Origin: Shewanella sp. SNU WT4
GTDB lineage: Bacteria > Pseudomonadota > Gammaproteobacteria > Enterobacterales > Shewanellaceae
Direction of reading: 5' to 3'
DNA length: 64,000 nt
NCBI RefSeq assembly: GCF_006494715.1
Contig: NZ_CP041151.1
Location: forward strand, 992,001 to 1,056,000
Under the pieces are notes generated by a model that was not told the DNA's origin, searched no databases, and worked only from the letters and a program-made list of their open reading frames with translations. The translations under genes and the position numbers were made by a program. Shown piece after piece: positions 46,673-54,649 of the stretch (positions are counted from its first letter, which is position 1; each line of letters opens with the position of its first letter).

Positions 46673-47824
46673 ATGGCTTGGAATGAGCCCGGTAACAAGG
46701 GTAATGACCCTTGGGGGAATAAAGGTGGCAATGATAAAGGGCCACCAGATATGGACGAAGTTTTCCGCAACTTGTCGAAGCGTTTTGGCAAAAAGGGTGG
46801 TCCTTCAGATTCTGGCGCCGGCTTTGGAACTAAAGGAATCCTTGTGATCCTTGGTGTTTTAGTCGTTGTTTGGGTGCTTTCTGGTTTTTATTCAATCAAA
46901 GAAGCTGAGCGCGGTGTTGCATTGCGTTTTGGTGAATTTGTTGGCTTAAAAGATCCCGGTTTACAGTGGAAACCGACATTTATTGAAGAAGTGTATCCGG
47001 TTGACGTTGAAACTGTACGCTCTATTCCTGCAAGCGGTAGCATGCTGACCACTGATGAGAACGTAGTTAAAGTCGAATTAGACGTTCAGTATCGTGTTAC
47101 TGATCCATACCGTTTTATGTACAGCGCCGTTGATGCCAATGCCAGTTTGCGTGAAGCCACTGACAGCGCCTTGCGTTATGTTGTCGGCCACAACAAGATG
47201 GATGACATTTTAACTACAGGTCGTGAAGCGATTCGCAATGACACCTGGAAAGAGTTAGAGCGCATCATTGAGCCTTACCATTTAGGCTTAACCGTTGTTG
47301 ACGTTAACTTCTTGCCCGCCCGTCCACCCGAAGAAGTAAAAGACGCATTTGATGATGCGATTTCAGCTCAGGAAGATGAGCAACGTTTTATTCGCGAAGC
47401 TGAAGCTTATGCTCGTGAAGTAGAACCTAAGGCGCGTGGTGTAGTTGAGCGTATGTCGCAAGAAGCTGAAGCTTATAAGCAGAAAGTGACGCTAGAAGCT
47501 CAAGGTCAAGTGGCTAAATTTGATAAGTTACTGCCTGAATATTTAAAAGCGCCAGAGGTGACTCGTCAGCGTCTTTATATCGATACTATGCAGCATGTAA
47601 TGTCTGGTAATAACAAGGTCATTGTTGATACTAAGAGCAGCGGTAACATGATGTATTTGCCTTTAGATAAAATGATGGATAGAAAGCCAGTTGAATCAAA
47701 GAATCCAGCCGTACGTCCAGATTCTGAGAGTCAGCAATTTAACTCTAACTCATCGTCAACACCAAATTACCAGAGCTCTGGTCGTATGACTCGTGAAGAG
47801 CGCATGCGTCAAGGGGGAGAATAA
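46673..47824 (+). CDS. hflK: FtsH modulator HflK
   Basis: HflK forms, with HflC, the membrane cage that modulates the FtsH protease. The 383-residue protein has a glycine-rich cytoplasmic N-terminus (NKGNDPWGNKGGNDKG), one transmembrane helix (about residues 58 to 78), and a prohibitin/SPFH domain in the periplasm (about 90 to 300) followed by coiled coil (EAYAREVEPKARGVVERMSQ) and a polar tail. hflC follows after two bases; the two are cotranslated. Confidence 0.95.
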   Translation: MAWNEPGNKGNDPWGNKGGNDKGPPDMDEVFRNLSKRFGKKGGPSDSGAGFGTKGILVILGVLVVVWVLSGFYSIKEAERGVALRFGEFVGLKDPGLQWKPTFIEEVYPVDVETVRSIPASGSMLTTDENVVKVELDVQYRVTDPYRFMYSAVDANASLREATDSALRYVVGHNKMDDILTTGREAIRNDTWKELERIIEPYHLGLTVVDVNFLPARPPEEVKDAFDDAISAQEDEQRFIREAEAYAREVEPKARGVVERMSQEAEAYKQKVTLEAQGQVAKFDKLLPEYLKAPEVTRQRLYIDTMQHVMSGNNKVIVDTKSSGNMMYLPLDKMMDRKPVESKNPAVRPDSESQQFNSNSSSTPNYQSSGRMTREERMRQGGE

Positions 47825-47826
47825 TC

Positions 47827-48708
47827 ATGAATAGAATTGGATTGATTATTGCCGCTATCGTGTTGGCTATCTTAGCCTCATCCATTTTTGTTGTGAATGA
47901 GGGCGAACGCGCCATCGTTGCTCGCTTTGGTAAAGTGGCTAAAAATGAAGGCGTGACTGAAGTCTACGGACCAGGTTTGCATTTTAAGATCCCTATGATC
48001 GATAAAATCAAATACCTAGATTCACGCATTCAGACCTTAGATGGCGCAGCTGATCGTTTCGTGACGTCGGAAAAGAAAGACTTGATGGTCGACTCTTATG
48101 TCAAATGGCGTATTAGTGATTTCGAAAAGTATTTCTTATCGACTAATGGCGGTATTAAGGCCAATGCAGAGTCTTTGTTGCAGCGTAAAATCAACAACGA
48201 TTTACGCACTGAATTCGGTCGTCGCACTATCAAAGAAATTGTGTCAGGTAGCCGTGATGAATTGCAAAATGATGCATTAAGAAATGCTTCATTGAGCGCC
48301 AAGGATTTGGGTATTGAAGTTGTCGATGTGCGGGTTAAGCAAATTAACTTACCAGCCAACGTCAGTAGCAGTATTTATCAGCGTATGCGCGCCGAGCGTC
48401 AAGCCGTGGCTAAAGAGCATAGAGCTCAAGGTAAAGAGCAAGCGGAAATTATCCGCGCTACTACCGATGCCACCGTTGCAATTAAAGTGGCGGATGCCGA
48501 ACGTAAAGCGCTAACTGTACGCGGTGAGGGTGATGCACAAGCTGCTAAGATTTATGGCGATGTTTACTCAAAAGATCCTGAGTTCTATTCTTTCATCAGA
48601 AGTTTAGAAGCTTACCGTGAGAGTTTTAATAACAACTCAGACATCATGGTCTTAGAGCCAGACAGTGAATTCTTCCGCTATATGCGTAATGAATCAGGTA
48701 AGCAATAA
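47827..48708 (+). CDS. hflC: FtsH modulator HflC
   Basis: HflC is the partner of HflK. The 293-residue protein has an N-terminal signal anchor (about residues 4 to 22, LIIAAIVLAILASSIFVV) and an SPFH domain with the conserved NEGERAIVARFGKV start, then a coiled coil (RAERQAVAKEHRAQGKEQAE, about residues 188 to 207). It follows hflK with a two-base gap and is followed by a terminator. Confidence 0.96.
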   Translation: MNRIGLIIAAIVLAILASSIFVVNEGERAIVARFGKVAKNEGVTEVYGPGLHFKIPMIDKIKYLDSRIQTLDGAADRFVTSEKKDLMVDSYVKWRISDFEKYFLSTNGGIKANAESLLQRKINNDLRTEFGRRTIKEIVSGSRDELQNDALRNASLSAKDLGIEVVDVRVKQINLPANVSSSIYQRMRAERQAVAKEHRAQGKEQAEIIRATTDATVAIKVADAERKALTVRGEGDAQAAKIYGDVYSKDPEFYSFIRSLEAYRESFNNNSDIMVLEPDSEFFRYMRNESGKQ

Positions 48709-48729
48709 CCATTAGCTTATTTACTCGCT

Positions 48730-48757
48730 AAAAACCCAGCTTAAGGCTGGGTTTTTT
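48730..48757 (+). terminator. Rho-independent terminator after hflC
   Basis: AAAACCCAGC, loop TTAAG, GCTGGGTTTTTTT. About 22 bases past hflC. The remainder of the gap up to 49048 holds TATAAT at 48958 to 48963, a possible -10 for petABC, but no clear -35. Confidence 0.9.
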
Positions 48758-49048
48758 TATGAGAGTCATTTTTACCGAGGCAAATACGACTAAATAGCTA
48801 AATTAGCTGGAGTAAATGTAAATCCTGTCATCAAATTCCTTGCTCCTGCTCGCTGCAATGTTTCTACTTTGCTACTCATTTCTCGCAATTTCACTAAAAA
48901 TGACAAACTAGTATCGAATGTTGCACGTTTTGCTATGATCTGCTTCTTGTTTTTCGATATAATGAGTCGTGTCTCAAATTTCAGCATAGGAATAATGTTG
49001 AGAGACCCATATTAAAATAATTCCAACACCCTCGTGGAGAATAAGTGG

Positions 49049-49639
49049 ATGAGCAATGCGCCAGTCGATACCGGACGTCGCAGGTTCCTGACAGCCGCAA
49101 CCGCAGTCATAGGCGGAGCAGGTGCCGTCGCTGTCGCGGTTCCTTTTATTAAGTCATGGAATCCGAGTGCTAAAGCAAAAGCTGCAGGCGCACCGGTTGA
49201 AGTAAATGTGAGTAAAGTCGAGCCAGGTCAACTTATCCGAGTTGAATGGCGTGGCAAACCTGTGTGGGTAGTGCGTCGTACAGAAACTGTGCTGCAACAA
49301 CTGCCTGGCATTGATAAAGAGTTACGAGATCCTAACTCTGAAGAACCGCAACAACCAAGTTACGCAACTAACTCAGTTCGCTCGATTAAACCCGAATACT
49401 TCATCGCCGTCGGCTTATGCACTCACTTAGGCTGTTCTCCAACCTATTTGCCTGACAGTTTTGGCGAAAAAGTAGAAGGTGTCACTTCAGGCTTCTTCTG
49501 TCCATGTCATGGTTCTAAATTTGATATGGCTGGCCGTGTATTTCAAGGCGTTCCGGCACCATTGAACTTGGTTGTTCCTCCCCATCAATATTTGGATGAG
49601 AGCAATGTCATCATTGGTGTAGACGAAGGAGTCGCATAA
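49049..49639 (+). CDS. petA: Ubiquinol-cytochrome c reductase iron-sulfur (Rieske) subunit
   Basis: This is the Rieske subunit of the cytochrome bc1 complex. The 196-residue protein has a twin-arginine signal (RRRFLTAATAVIGGAG), which carries the folded [2Fe-2S] subunit across the membrane, a transmembrane anchor, and the Rieske ligands CTHLGC (about residues 125 to 130) and CPCHGS (about 148 to 153). ATG 49049 with GGAGA eight bases upstream is preferred to an upstream GTG at 49034. petB begins at the last base (TAATG). Confidence 0.96.
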   Translation: MSNAPVDTGRRRFLTAATAVIGGAGAVAVAVPFIKSWNPSAKAKAAGAPVEVNVSKVEPGQLIRVEWRGKPVWVVRRTETVLQQLPGIDKELRDPNSEEPQQPSYATNSVRSIKPEYFIAVGLCTHLGCSPTYLPDSFGEKVEGVTSGFFCPCHGSKFDMAGRVFQGVPAPLNLVVPPHQYLDESNVIIGVDEGVA

Positions 49640-50847
49640 TGGCAAAGCTAATTGATTGGATTGATGAGCGTATTCCATTAACAGCGACGTATAATCGTCA
49701 TGTGGGTCAGTACGCTACTCCTAAGAATTTTAACTTCTGGTATTTCTTTGGCTCACTAGCCATGCTGGTGCTGGTCAATCAATTGTTAACTGGTATTTGG
49801 TTAACAATGAATTATGTACCTACCGCCGAGGGCGCTTTCGCCTCGATTGAATACATCATGCGTGATGTAGAATATGGCTGGCTATTGCGTTATATGCACT
49901 CTACGGGCGCATCGGCTTTCTTTGTGGTGATTTATCTACATATGTTCCGCGGCGTTATCTACGGCTCTTACCAAAAACCACGGGAACTACTGTGGCTATT
50001 TGGTATGTTGATTTTCCTCGTGTTAATGGCTGAAGCTTTCATGGGTTATTTGTTGCCATGGGGACAAATGTCTTACTGGGGCGCACAGGTGATTATTTCA
50101 CTGTTCGGCGCTATCCCTGTGATTGGTGATGACCTGACGCTCTGGATACGTGGTGACTATGTCGTTTCTGGGGCAACCTTGAACCGCTTCTTCGCCTTAC
50201 ACGTGATTGCACTGCCATTAGTGTTAGTGGTACTTGTCTTCCTGCACTTAATTGCTTTGCATGAAGTGGGTTCTAACAACCCTGATGGTATTGAAATCAA
50301 AAAGAATAAAGATGAAAACGGTTGGCCTGTTGATGCCGTACCTTTCCATCCTTATTACACGGTCAAAGATATTTTAGGTGTGGCAGGTTTCTTAATCATC
50401 TTCTGTTATGTTTTGTTCTTCATGCCAGAGGGCGGTGGTTACTTCCTTGAAAAGCCAAACTTTGAAGCGGCTAACTCGATGAAGACTCCTGATCATATTG
50501 CGCCGGTGTGGTACTTCACGCCTTTCTACGCCATTTTACGTGCTATTCCAGATAAACTCGGTGGCGTAGTAATGATGGGCCTGTCGATTGCCGTGTTGTT
50601 CGTCTTACCATGGCTTGATCGTTGTAAGGTGAAGTCAGTGCGCTATCGCAGTACTGTGCACAAGCTGAATATTGCTCAGTTCGCTGTGTCTTTCATCATC
50701 CTTGGTTACTTAGGCGCGGTACCTTCAACTGCAGCATTAACCATCGCAGCTCAGGTATGTACCATTACCTACTTTGGTTTCTTCCTTGCCTTGTGGATTT
50801 ATAGCAAGAATGAAAAAACCAAGCCAGTACCAGAGAGGTTGACCTAA
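49639..50847 (+). CDS. petB: Cytochrome b subunit of the bc1 complex
   Basis: Cytochrome b holds the two b hemes and both quinone sites. The 402-residue protein has eight transmembrane helices, the heme ligand histidines in helix B and D (RYMHSTGAS, VIYLHMFRG and FFALHVIALP, FLHLIALHEVG), and the Qo motif PEGG (PEGGGYF, about residue 258). Coupled to petA by TAATG overlap. Length and order are normal for gammaproteobacterial petB. Confidence 0.97.
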   Translation: MAKLIDWIDERIPLTATYNRHVGQYATPKNFNFWYFFGSLAMLVLVNQLLTGIWLTMNYVPTAEGAFASIEYIMRDVEYGWLLRYMHSTGASAFFVVIYLHMFRGVIYGSYQKPRELLWLFGMLIFLVLMAEAFMGYLLPWGQMSYWGAQVIISLFGAIPVIGDDLTLWIRGDYVVSGATLNRFFALHVIALPLVLVVLVFLHLIALHEVGSNNPDGIEIKKNKDENGWPVDAVPFHPYYTVKDILGVAGFLIIFCYVLFFMPEGGGYFLEKPNFEAANSMKTPDHIAPVWYFTPFYAILRAIPDKLGGVVMMGLSIAVLFVLPWLDRCKVKSVRYRSTVHKLNIAQFAVSFIILGYLGAVPSTAALTIAAQVCTITYFGFFLALWIYSKNEKTKPVPERLT

Positions 50848-50849
50848 TT

Positions 50850-51545
50850 ATGAAAAAGCTTCTAATTATTTTAGCTGCCTTGGTACCTGGAATGGTTTTG
50901 GCAGCAGGTAGTAGTGTGCCACTCCAGTCAGCTGATGTTGACTTGAACGATAAGCAATCATTACAACGTGGTTTTGTTTTGTTCCAAGAAAACTGTGCAG
51001 GTTGTCATAGCACTCAGTATCAGCGTTATGATCGTGTAGCTACCGATATTGGTATGCCAATCGATGAAATGCGTGAAAAGCATATGTTTACCGATGCTAA
51101 AGTCGGCGACCTGATGGAAAACGCAATTCCAACCAAAGATGCTGCCAATTGGTTTGGCGCTGCGCCACCTGACTTAACTCTGGTAGCCCGCGTTCGCGGT
51201 GAAGATTGGCTATATTCGTATTTGAACGGTTTTTATGCCGACTCAAGTCGTCCATTTGGGGTGAATAACACTGTCTTCCCTATGGTGGGTATGCCACATG
51301 TGTTGCAAGGGTTGCAAGGTATTCCTGTTATGCAAGCCGATGGTTCAATAGTGGCAACCGGTGGCATTATGACGCCGGATGAGTATCAACAAGCGACTCG
51401 TGATATCACGGCTTACCTAAAATATGCAGGCGATCCAAGTCAAATGGAGCGTAAGCAATTGGGTTGGTGGGTACTCGGATTCTTGTTTATATTCTTTATT
51501 CTTGCCTATCTCTTGAAGAAAGAGTACTGGAAAGATGTGCACTAG
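50850..51545 (+). CDS. petC: Cytochrome c1 subunit of the bc1 complex
   Basis: Cytochrome c1 passes electrons from the Rieske protein to soluble cytochromes. The 231-residue protein has a signal peptide (cleavage after VLA, about residue 18), the heme-binding site CAGCH (about residues 49 to 53), the axial methionine region (MVGMPHVLQGL, about 148 to 158) and one C-terminal anchor helix (WVLGFLFIFFILAYLLK). A terminator follows and separates the operon from sspA. Confidence 0.96.
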   Translation: MKKLLIILAALVPGMVLAAGSSVPLQSADVDLNDKQSLQRGFVLFQENCAGCHSTQYQRYDRVATDIGMPIDEMREKHMFTDAKVGDLMENAIPTKDAANWFGAAPPDLTLVARVRGEDWLYSYLNGFYADSSRPFGVNNTVFPMVGMPHVLQGLQGIPVMQADGSIVATGGIMTPDEYQQATRDITAYLKYAGDPSQMERKQLGWWVLGFLFIFFILAYLLKKEYWKDVH

Positions 51546-51583
51546 ACGGCAATAACGGGTAAAATATAATATCTGCAAATTGT

Positions 51584-51615
51584 AAACGAGGGGTTTTTCC
51601 CCTCGTTTGCGTTTT
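51584..51615 (+). terminator. Rho-independent terminator after petC
   Basis: AAACGAGGGG, loop TTTTT, CCCCTCGTTT then GCG and a T run (TTTTTTT). Confidence 0.9.
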
Positions 51616-51635
51616 TTTTATTCTGGAGGGTACCA

Positions 51636-52265
51636 ATGGCTCTTGCTGCCAACAAACGCTCAGTTATGACCCTGTTCTCAGGTGCCGACGATCTTTACAG
51701 CCACCAGGTACGTATTGTACTGGCAGAAAAAGGGGTTACTGTTGATGTCTTGCAGGTAGACCCTAGTGACATGCCGGAAGACCTGCTGGAAGTGAACCCT
51801 TACAATTCAGTACCTACGTTAGTAGACCGTGAATTGGTTCTGTATGAATCTCGCATCATCATGGAATATCTGGATGAACGTTTCCCACACCCACCTTTGA
51901 TGCCGGTATACCCTGTATCACGTGGTCAAACTCGTCTGATGATGCACCGCATCGATTCTGATTGGTATGTACTGGTTGATCGTATCCGTAAAGGTGATCG
52001 TGCCGACGCTGCGCGTAAAGAATTAACTGAAAGCTTATTATCAATTGCTCCAGTATTTGCTGAAGTACCTTACTTCATGAGTGAAGAATTCGGTTTAGCT
52101 GACTGTTACTTGGGCCCGTTATTATGGCGTCTGCCAGTATTAGGTATCGAGCTTAATACCCCAGCAGCTAAAGATATTAAAGCTTATATGACCCGCATTT
52201 TTGAGCGTGAATCATTTAAAGCTTCGCTGACTGAGACCGAGCGCGAAATGCGCATGGGAATCTAA
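51636..52265 (+). CDS. sspA: Stringent starvation protein A
   Basis: SspA is an RNA polymerase-associated protein with a glutathione-S-transferase fold; it is involved in starvation and stress gene control. The 209-residue protein has the N-terminal thioredoxin-like half (SVMTLFSGADDLYSHQVRIV, about residues 8 to 27, without the catalytic serine/tyrosine of active GSTs) and the helical C-terminus with PYFMSEEFGLADCYLGPLLW. GGAGG precedes the ATG. sspB overlaps by one base. Confidence 0.96.
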   Translation: MALAANKRSVMTLFSGADDLYSHQVRIVLAEKGVTVDVLQVDPSDMPEDLLEVNPYNSVPTLVDRELVLYESRIIMEYLDERFPHPPLMPVYPVSRGQTRLMMHRIDSDWYVLVDRIRKGDRADAARKELTESLLSIAPVFAEVPYFMSEEFGLADCYLGPLLWRLPVLGIELNTPAAKDIKAYMTRIFERESFKASLTETEREMRMGI

Positions 52266-52690
52266 TGAAGCCATTAACACCCAACCGTCCATATTTGCTA
52301 CGAGCCTATTACGATTGGCTATCTGATAACATGCTGACTCCTCATGTCGTTGTTGACGCTTATGTCACTGGCACTGAAGTTCCGCAGCAGTTTGTTAAAG
52401 ATGGTCAAATTGTGCTGAATATTGCTCAATCTGCCGTGGGTCAACTGACTCTTGATAATGAATATGTCCAGTTTAATGCCCGTTTTGGTGGTGTACCTCA
52501 TCATGTCATTTTACCAATGGCATCGATTATTGGTATTTATGCCCGAGAAAACGGCGCTGGCGTGGTGTTTGAAGAGGAAGATGCTTACGAGTTAGCGGAT
52601 GAAGAGAGTGAAGAGCTTGCAACAGTTGAGCCTTCATTACCTGATGACGATAAGCCAAAGCGCAAAAGCCATCTCACGTTAGTGAAGTAA
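52265..52690 (+). CDS. sspB: Stringent starvation protein B (ClpXP adaptor)
   Basis: SspB hands ssrA-tagged proteins to ClpXP. The 141-residue protein has the conserved dimeric domain (PNRPYLLRAYYDWLSDNMLT, about residues 5 to 24; FNARFGGVPHHVILPM, about 66 to 81) and ends with the ClpX-binding tail (KRKSHLTLVK). The central acidic linker is typical. It begins at the final A of the sspA stop (TAATG). Confidence 0.96.
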   Translation: MKPLTPNRPYLLRAYYDWLSDNMLTPHVVVDAYVTGTEVPQQFVKDGQIVLNIAQSAVGQLTLDNEYVQFNARFGGVPHHVILPMASIIGIYARENGAGVVFEEEDAYELADEESEELATVEPSLPDDDKPKRKSHLTLVK

Positions 52691-52707
52691 TCATGTGTCA
52701 TCAAAAG

Positions 52708-52731
52708 AACCAGCTTAGCGCTGGTTTTTTT
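52708..52731 (+). terminator. Rho-independent terminator after sspB
   Basis: AACCAGC, loop TTAGC, GCTGGTTTTTTT. It also covers the 3' end of the convergent GGDEF gene at 52730. Confidence 0.85.
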
Positions 52732-53821
52732 ATGCCTGTTGAATGCTAGGTACCACGCAATTGCGACCTTGGGCTTTGGCTTGGTACAAGCCTTGGTCGG
52801 CGCGGCTTAGTAAAGTGTGAAGATTATCGTCTGGTACAATTTGGCAAAGCCCTATGCTGATGGTAAGCGTGAAGGTATGGCTTTGATAAATCAGTGGTAC
52901 CGCAGCTACGCTTTGGCGAATAGCATCACAGCGCTCAAATATGTTGTCGCTATGCTCTAGCAGGATAGCAAATTCCTCTCCGCCAATGCGGGCTAACATT
53001 TCATCATTGGCTATGTGTTGACTCAGTAGTTTGGATACTTGAATCAATGCCATATCCCCACATTCATGTCCCGCCTCATCATTGACTCGTTTAAAGTAAT
53101 CTAAATCCAGAATTAATAGCCAAGCAGGCTTAGATTTGGCTTGCTGCAGTTTCTGCTGCAACAGCTTCATAAATATTCGCCGATTGGCTAAATGGGTCAA
53201 GGGGTCAGTATTGGCCATGATTTCTAGATCGCGTTCACCTAATTCGCTATTCCGCTCATTGATGATTTGAATGATCATTAAGGAACTGACACACGAACAA
53301 ATGACCGCAATTTGAATGAGGTTCAATATTGATTGTGGTACTAATAATAACTCGGGATTTGGTGGCCACTGGTAGACGTCAAGATAGATATATAAAGCTA
53401 AGTTACTGATAACGAGTAGAAGTTGCGCCGGCCATTGGGATCGTTGCAACATAGCTAGAGGCAAGATAGCAAACAGTAAGAAGAAATATTGAGTCTTAAA
53501 TTCAGTACCTTGGCCTAAAAATATGGCTAATAAGGTCGAGACCATAGCGCTAATAAAGACTAATAAACAGCCAGCCAACAATCGCCCAGTATGATTAAGA
53601 TAATAAATGACAGGCACAAACACTAAGCACGACATTTGTACATTACCAATCCACACCAGTAGCGGATTGTTAATCATAAGGTAAAGCAGCCAAAAGACGA
53701 GTGTGGTGATCATCATTAATAAGGCGCCAAGGTTAACTATCATCAACTTGCGTTGCTGACTATGACTGCTGCAATGTTGATTGCCTATGGCTAATAATTT
53801 GACCAAAATCTTCAAGGACAC
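52730..53821 (-). CDS. Membrane GGDEF diguanylate cyclase
   Basis: A 363-residue protein with about six N-terminal transmembrane helices (residues 25 to 200) and a C-terminal GGDEF domain. The active site is GGEEF in ARIGGEEFAILLEH (about residues 293 to 297), a functional variant that makes cyclic di-GMP from GTP; the segment NTDPLTHLANRRIFMKLL opens the domain, and DLDYFKRVND is present. No RxxD allosteric site is seen just before GGEEF. Sensing by the membrane part is unknown. It is transcribed alone, convergent with sspB. Confidence 0.9.
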   Translation of the reverse strand: MSLKILVKLLAIGNQHCSSHSQQRKLMIVNLGALLMMITTLVFWLLYLMINNPLLVWIGNVQMSCLVFVPVIYYLNHTGRLLAGCLLVFISAMVSTLLAIFLGQGTEFKTQYFFLLFAILPLAMLQRSQWPAQLLLVISNLALYIYLDVYQWPPNPELLLVPQSILNLIQIAVICSCVSSLMIIQIINERNSELGERDLEIMANTDPLTHLANRRIFMKLLQQKLQQAKSKPAWLLILDLDYFKRVNDEAGHECGDMALIQVSKLLSQHIANDEMLARIGGEEFAILLEHSDNIFERCDAIRQSVAAVPLIYQSHTFTLTISIGLCQIVPDDNLHTLLSRADQGLYQAKAQGRNCVVPSIQQA

Positions 53822-53984
53822 TCCTTGTCAAAAGGGGGCGCGTTTCCTCTATATCTATAGAAGTAGGCACTCTGACAATTGTAGGCGAATTTCGTCCAAT
53901 GAGCGCAGCAATACCTAGTGTTTGATGATTGCCAACCTTCACTGTGATAGCATCGCAGCAGTGTATTTGTGCTAGGTTAAATCC

Positions 53985-54557
53985 ATGATTTTAATGATCG
54001 ATAACTATGATTCCTTCACCTTTAATTTGGTGCAGTATTTTCAGCAGTTGGGGCAAGAGGTGTTGGTTAAACGCAATAATGACATCAGCCTTGTTGAGAT
54101 TGAGGCGTTATCGCCTGACTATATTGTTATTTCACCAGGCCCTTGTACCCCAAATGATGCCGGAATTTCCTTGGCTGTGATTGAACATTTTACTGGTCGC
54201 ACGCCGATATTAGGTGTGTGTTTAGGCCATCAAGCCATAGGGCAAGTGTTTGGAGCTAAGGTGATTCGGGCGCAAAGGGTCATGCATGGCAAAACCAGTC
54301 TAATTCAACATAATGGTACAGGCTTATTTACGCAGTTAAATCTTAATCTGCGGGTCACTCGATACCATTCTTTATTGCTCGATAGTGTGCCAGCAGGCTT
54401 TGAGCTTGATGCATGGTTTGATGATGAGCATTATGGCCGCGAAATTATGGCGATTAGTAATAAATCCAAACGTTTGTATTCAGTGCAGTTTCACCCAGAG
54501 TCTATTATGACTGAGCAAGGGCATGAGCTGTTAGCTAACTTCTTATCCTTGTCTTAG
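53985..54557 (+). CDS. pabA: Para-aminobenzoate/anthranilate synthase glutamine amidotransferase
   Basis: A class I glutamine amidotransferase supplying ammonia to PabB for p-aminobenzoate (folate) synthesis; some organisms use it for anthranilate too. The 190-residue protein has [20 protein letters not shown] at the start, the nucleophilic Cys79 in [11 protein letters not shown] (about residues 77 to 87), and the His-x-Glu pair in [10 protein letters not shown] (His about 168). Folate is the likelier role since no trp genes are near. Confidence 0.92.
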   Translation: MILMIDNYDSFTFNLVQYFQQLGQEVLVKRNNDISLVEIEALSPDYIVISPGPCTPNDAGISLAVIEHFTGRTPILGVCLGHQAIGQVFGAKVIRAQRVMHGKTSLIQHNGTGLFTQLNLNLRVTRYHSLLLDSVPAGFELDAWFDDEHYGREIMAISNKSKRLYSVQFHPESIMTEQGHELLANFLSLS

Positions 54558-54649
54558 ACAGCTGTTAACACCTTCTGTTAACCTTGTTGTCTGTGTTATA
54601 ACATCTGCTCAAAATCAGCACAGATAACAATAATAAAGAAGGACACGTC

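Noticed and set aside
48790..48987. Minus-strand ORF of 65 codons between hflC and petA
   Set aside because: It is open by chance in a promoter region, has no ribosome-binding site and no recognised pattern; the region likely carries petABC regulation.
49021..49051. Upstream GTG start for petA at 49034
   Set aside because: ATG 49049 has GGAGA at the correct distance and puts the twin-arginine motif close to the N-terminus.
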